NCBI RefSeq assembly: GCF_002917105.1
Contig: NZ_PQFZ01000004.1
Span: forward strand, 248,001-312,000
Reading direction: 5' to 3'
Source: Allobosea psychrotolerans
GTDB lineage: Bacteria; Pseudomonadota; Alphaproteobacteria; Rhizobiales; Beijerinckiaceae
Length of the DNA: 64,000 nucleotides
In this document: positions 61,983-64,000 of the stretch, one piece after another
Layout of the letters: each line of letters starts with the position of its first letter
Numbering within the stretch: the stretch's first letter is position 1
Program-made: the position numbers and the translations under genes
Notes under the pieces: model-generated
The model's input: the letters and a program-made list of their open reading frames with translations, nothing else
Database searches by the model: none
What the model was told of the DNA's origin: nothing

Positions 61983-62771
61983 TCAGATGCGGAACCGCCT
62001 TCTGAAATTGATCAGGTGCTGAATCAGCTCGCCCGACGGGCGCAGGGCGCGCCCCTTCTGCTCTTCCGCGACCCGGCGGGCGTTCGCGGTCTCGAATTCG
62101 AACGCTTTATAGAGATCGGCATATCGTTCGAGAAAGATGTCCTGGTCTTCCGAGCTCATCTCCGTGTACCGCAGCGCCTTGCCTTTGCTGAACTGCCCGA
62201 TCGTTGTTTTGCTTTTGAATTTATTCAGAACCTTGTCGGCATCGACCTCCGCGCCGATATGGCTCGCGACGCCCGTTACAACCGACGCGCTGTCGTAGCA
62301 GATATCGTTGTATGTGAAGATCTTGACGCCCTCTATGTTCGCCCAGCTCTGGAAAATGCCGATCTGGATATCGAGGGCGTTCAGCGTGTCATCGACATGG
62401 ACGAACTCGGAGAAGCGAGCGCTCTTCCATTGTCGCGAGCGGTGGCCGTGGTCGATCATCGACAATGCGATCTCGCGCGGATCTCGAATCGATGAACTCG
62501 CAAGAATATGCCCGGAGGCGATGAGCTCGGCGATTCCCGCCAGTGGCGGCCCATGTGTTTTCAGGACGACATCGCGTCCTTTCGCGAGCTCTCGGATTTG
62601 GCTCAGAAGATTGACATTGATGAAATTGAAGTAGTTTTCGACGGAGTCGCTCGTCCTGAGCGGCGGTCCAAGTCGTACGATTTTTCGACCGGCGGAACGA
62701 AAGGTTTCTTCCGTCAGCTGATAGAGGAAGGTGCTCGCTGATTTCGTGATGCCATAACAAATATATATCAT
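61983..62771 (-). CDS. Sulfotransferase-like P-loop protein
   Basis: A 262-residue protein. The N-terminal GITKSASTFLYQLTEETF (residues 7-24) matches a PAPS 5'-phosphosulfate-binding loop, and SSIRDPREIALSMIDHG (about 92-108) the 3'-phosphate-binding segment, so a sulfotransferase fold is likely. It could add sulfate to a capsule sugar or lipid. AT content is higher than the neighbours. It converges with the GT4 gene and precedes (in the minus direction it follows) the SDR gene by 62 bp. Confidence 0.72.
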   Translation of the reverse strand: MIYICYGITKSASTFLYQLTEETFRSAGRKIVRLGPPLRTSDSVENYFNFINVNLLSQIRELAKGRDVVLKTHGPPLAGIAELIASGHILASSSIRDPREIALSMIDHGHRSRQWKSARFSEFVHVDDTLNALDIQIGIFQSWANIEGVKIFTYNDICYDSASVVTGVASHIGAEVDADKVLNKFKSKTTIGQFSKGKALRYTEMSSEDQDIFLERYADLYKAFEFETANARRVAEEQKGRALRPSGELIQHLINFRRRFRI

Positions 62772-62833
62772 TCAGGCGCTCATAGACCATTCCATTGCGA
62801 TAGGAGCTTTGCTGTGCTCCGGCTCGAAGCGGT

Positions 62834-63658
62834 TTATCCGGATGAGGCTCGCTGCAACCCAAGGCGTTTCAGCAGGCGTCGCTGCTGCCAGGCAAAGAGC
62901 GGCCCGTAGAGGCTATGAAACCGCGCCAGGAATGCGATCGGCCCTGACAGGGTCAAGACGAACGCGCCCGTCTCCGCGCGGCTGATGATGCCTTCGGCCA
63001 CCTGTTTGGCCGTCATCACCCCCGCTTTCTCCGAAACCAGGCGTGTCACCGGGGGGCGATTTCGCCTCTCGCGTTCGAGTTGCGGCGTCTCGGTATCGGG
63101 CGGGAAGGCGACGCTGACCACAATGCCCTCGGGTTCGAGTTCCAGGCGCAGGATCTCCGCCAGCGCTCGAACCGCGAATTTGCCTGGCGCGTAAGCGCTG
63201 TAGCCGGCAATGCCGAGGAAGGCTGCCCCCGACGACACCAGCGTGATCCTGCCGCCCGTCTGTCGCATCACGGGGGCTGCCGCCTGGACCAGATGGAGCG
63301 TGCCGAAATAATTGGTCTGCATCTGCGCCCGGTGGGCGGCGAGATCGAGATCGAGGAACATCCCCGGCTCGACGATGCCGGCCGAGGTGATGAGCCAGTC
63401 GATGCGCCCATGCCGATGCGTGACGGTCTCGATCGCCGCCTGACAGGATGCAGGGTCGTCGACATCGGTGGGGATGAGTTCGACGGAGGCCGCGAAATCC
63501 GGTCCGAGCCCCGCCCGGGCATCCTGGAGCCTGTCCATGTCGCGCGCGAGCAGCACGACCTGGTAGCCTCGCGTCAGGAGACAATGGGCGCAGGCCAGGC
63601 CTATTCCGCTCGACCCGCCGGAGATGACGGCGACCTTCACCCCTGGAGTTGCGGGCAT
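62834..63658 (-). CDS. SDR-family ketoreductase, RkpH / 3-ketosphinganine-reductase-like
   Basis: A 274-residue classical SDR: SGGSSGIGLA (residues 13-22), SAGIVEPG near 92, catalytic Ser142/143 and YAPGK (Tyr156, Lys160). A C-terminal hydrophobic stretch (LTLSGPIAFLARFHSLYGPL, about 235-255) suggests membrane attachment, as in 3-ketodihydrosphingosine reductases. Start ATG 63658 has GGAGGAGG 4-12 nt upstream. With the oxoamine synthase it could reduce the amino-ketone to an amino-alcohol, matching the rkpA-rkpG-rkpH set of rhizobial capsules. Assignment as RkpH-like rests on context and general similarity. Confidence 0.82.
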   Translation of the reverse strand: MPATPGVKVAVISGGSSGIGLACAHCLLTRGYQVVLLARDMDRLQDARAGLGPDFAASVELIPTDVDDPASCQAAIETVTHRHGRIDWLITSAGIVEPGMFLDLDLAAHRAQMQTNYFGTLHLVQAAAPVMRQTGGRITLVSSGAAFLGIAGYSAYAPGKFAVRALAEILRLELEPEGIVVSVAFPPDTETPQLERERRNRPPVTRLVSEKAGVMTAKQVAEGIISRAETGAFVLTLSGPIAFLARFHSLYGPLFAWQQRRLLKRLGLQRASSG

Positions 63659-63727
63659 CGGACCTCCTCCGGCCGGGCGGGCAAGAGCCATCGATTATGC
63701 GATCGGTCCGATGGAATCATCCAGAGA

Positions 63728-63850
63728 TTACCGCTGATCAAGATGCTTCAGGATGGTCGGTCCGATCCGGGCCTTGAGCTGCGCGATATCGGCGAGCGGG
63801 GCGTCGTCCGGGCCGAGGATGAAGGGCATGCCGGCAGATCCCATCGTCAC
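63728..63850 (-). CDS. Small ORF after P450 (hypothetical, 40 aa)
   Basis: A GTG (63850) overlaps the P450 stop as GTGA and opens a 40-residue frame ending at TAA 63728; an ATG at 63844 is an alternative. The product contains MPFILGPDDAPLADIAQL and ends ILKHLDQR. I recognise no family. Translational coupling to the P450 gene and the compact C-terminus make a real small protein possible, but it could be chance. Confidence 0.3.
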   Translation of the reverse strand: MTMGSAGMPFILGPDDAPLADIAQLKARIGPTILKHLDQR

Positions 63851-64000
63851 ATGAGGCGGGCGGTCGGACGCCGCATCACGCGCGCCGGCAGCCCGCCATT
63901 GGGGCGAAGCGTCAGCCGGCAGACCGGCTCGACCTTGTAGCCTTCGCGCGGGGTCACGGTGAAGCGTTGCGCCAATATGGCCAGGCAGAGCGTGGCTTCG
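63847..64000 (-). CDS. Cytochrome P450, C-terminal fragment (5' part outside window)
   Basis: Only the last 51 residues are inside the window, ending at TGA 63847. The sequence EATLCLAILAQRFTVTPREG, then VEPVCRLTLRPNGGLPARV, is the typical C-terminal end of a bacterial P450 after the haem-binding Cys loop, which is outside the window. A fatty-acid-type P450 beside the SDR and PKS-lipid genes would suit hydroxylation of the lipid. Confidence 0.75.
   Translation of the reverse strand, partial: EATLCLAILAQRFTVTPREGYKVEPVCRLTLRPNGGLPARVMRRPTARLM

Noticed and set aside
1..64000. CRISPR array, tRNA, rRNA or insertion sequence
   Set aside because: No regularly spaced repeats, no tRNA/rRNA-like sequence and no transposase frame were recognised when reading the window.

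Overview
The window looks like chromosomal DNA of a high-GC alphaproteobacterium of the order Hyphomicrobiales (Rhizobiales), possibly Bosea-like. The evidence is the GC-rich codon use, a fused IolC, a GlxBCD-GlnT operon, rkp-type capsule lipid genes and a Rhizobiales-style palindromic repeat near 45.0 kb. The genus is an inference. I see no tRNA, rRNA, CRISPR array, transposase or phage gene.

Left third (1-26.3 kb): catabolism and transport. (a) 1-13.8 kb is an inositol block. It holds iolC (cut by the left edge) and an RpiR-type IolR on the minus strand. An SDR dehydrogenase, iolG, an inositol-monophosphatase-family phosphatase and an AfuABC/FbpABC-type ABC transporter are on the plus strand. 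A 2H phosphoesterase on the minus strand is divergent from a second, four-gene ABC transporter. GGAA...TTCC palindromes lie both between iolR and the SDR gene and between the 2H gene and the second transporter, which suggests one IolR regulon. (b) 13.86-18.9 kb is glnT-glxD-glxC-glxB, all minus strand and fed by an XRE/cupin regulator. A repeated palindromic operator candidate sits just before glxB. (c) 19.1-25.5 kb is a minus-strand amino-acid-type operon: a PLP D-amino-acid deaminase-like enzyme, two permeases, ATPase, binding protein, a zinc deacylase and a LacI regulator. A perfect 16-bp palindrome lies before its first gene. A second XRE/cupin regulator diverges from it.

Right two thirds (26.3-64 kb): a surface-polysaccharide (capsule) locus. 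Export genes are an outer-membrane OPX lipoprotein, a KpsM-type permease, two different KpsE-type co-polymerases that diverge from one another, and a KpsT-type ATPase. ADP-heptose genes (hldE, gmhB, hldD) and a very large GT9 glycosyltransferase point to heptose in the glycan. Two GT4 glycosyltransferases, an FkbM methyltransferase, a WcbI-type putative acetyltransferase, a sulfotransferase-like protein and a CDP-alcohol phosphotransferase would build and decorate it.

The most unusual part is a lipid-making module inside the capsule locus. A fully reducing 2479-residue type I PKS without a thioesterase overlaps by 4 bp an alpha-oxoamine synthase. A ketoreductase-like SDR lies close by. This matches the rkpA/rkpG/rkpH logic of rhizobial capsules and predicts release of a long acyl chain as an amino-ketone, then an amino-alcohol, that is, a sphingoid-like lipid. 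A fatty acyl-AMP ligase, a stand-alone ACP, a diiron-like membrane protein, a SAM methyltransferase, a fatty-acid-hydroxylase-family protein and the end of a P450 gene give further lipid tailoring capacity. I read this as a dedicated lipid anchor pathway for the capsule; that reading is an inference from gene content.
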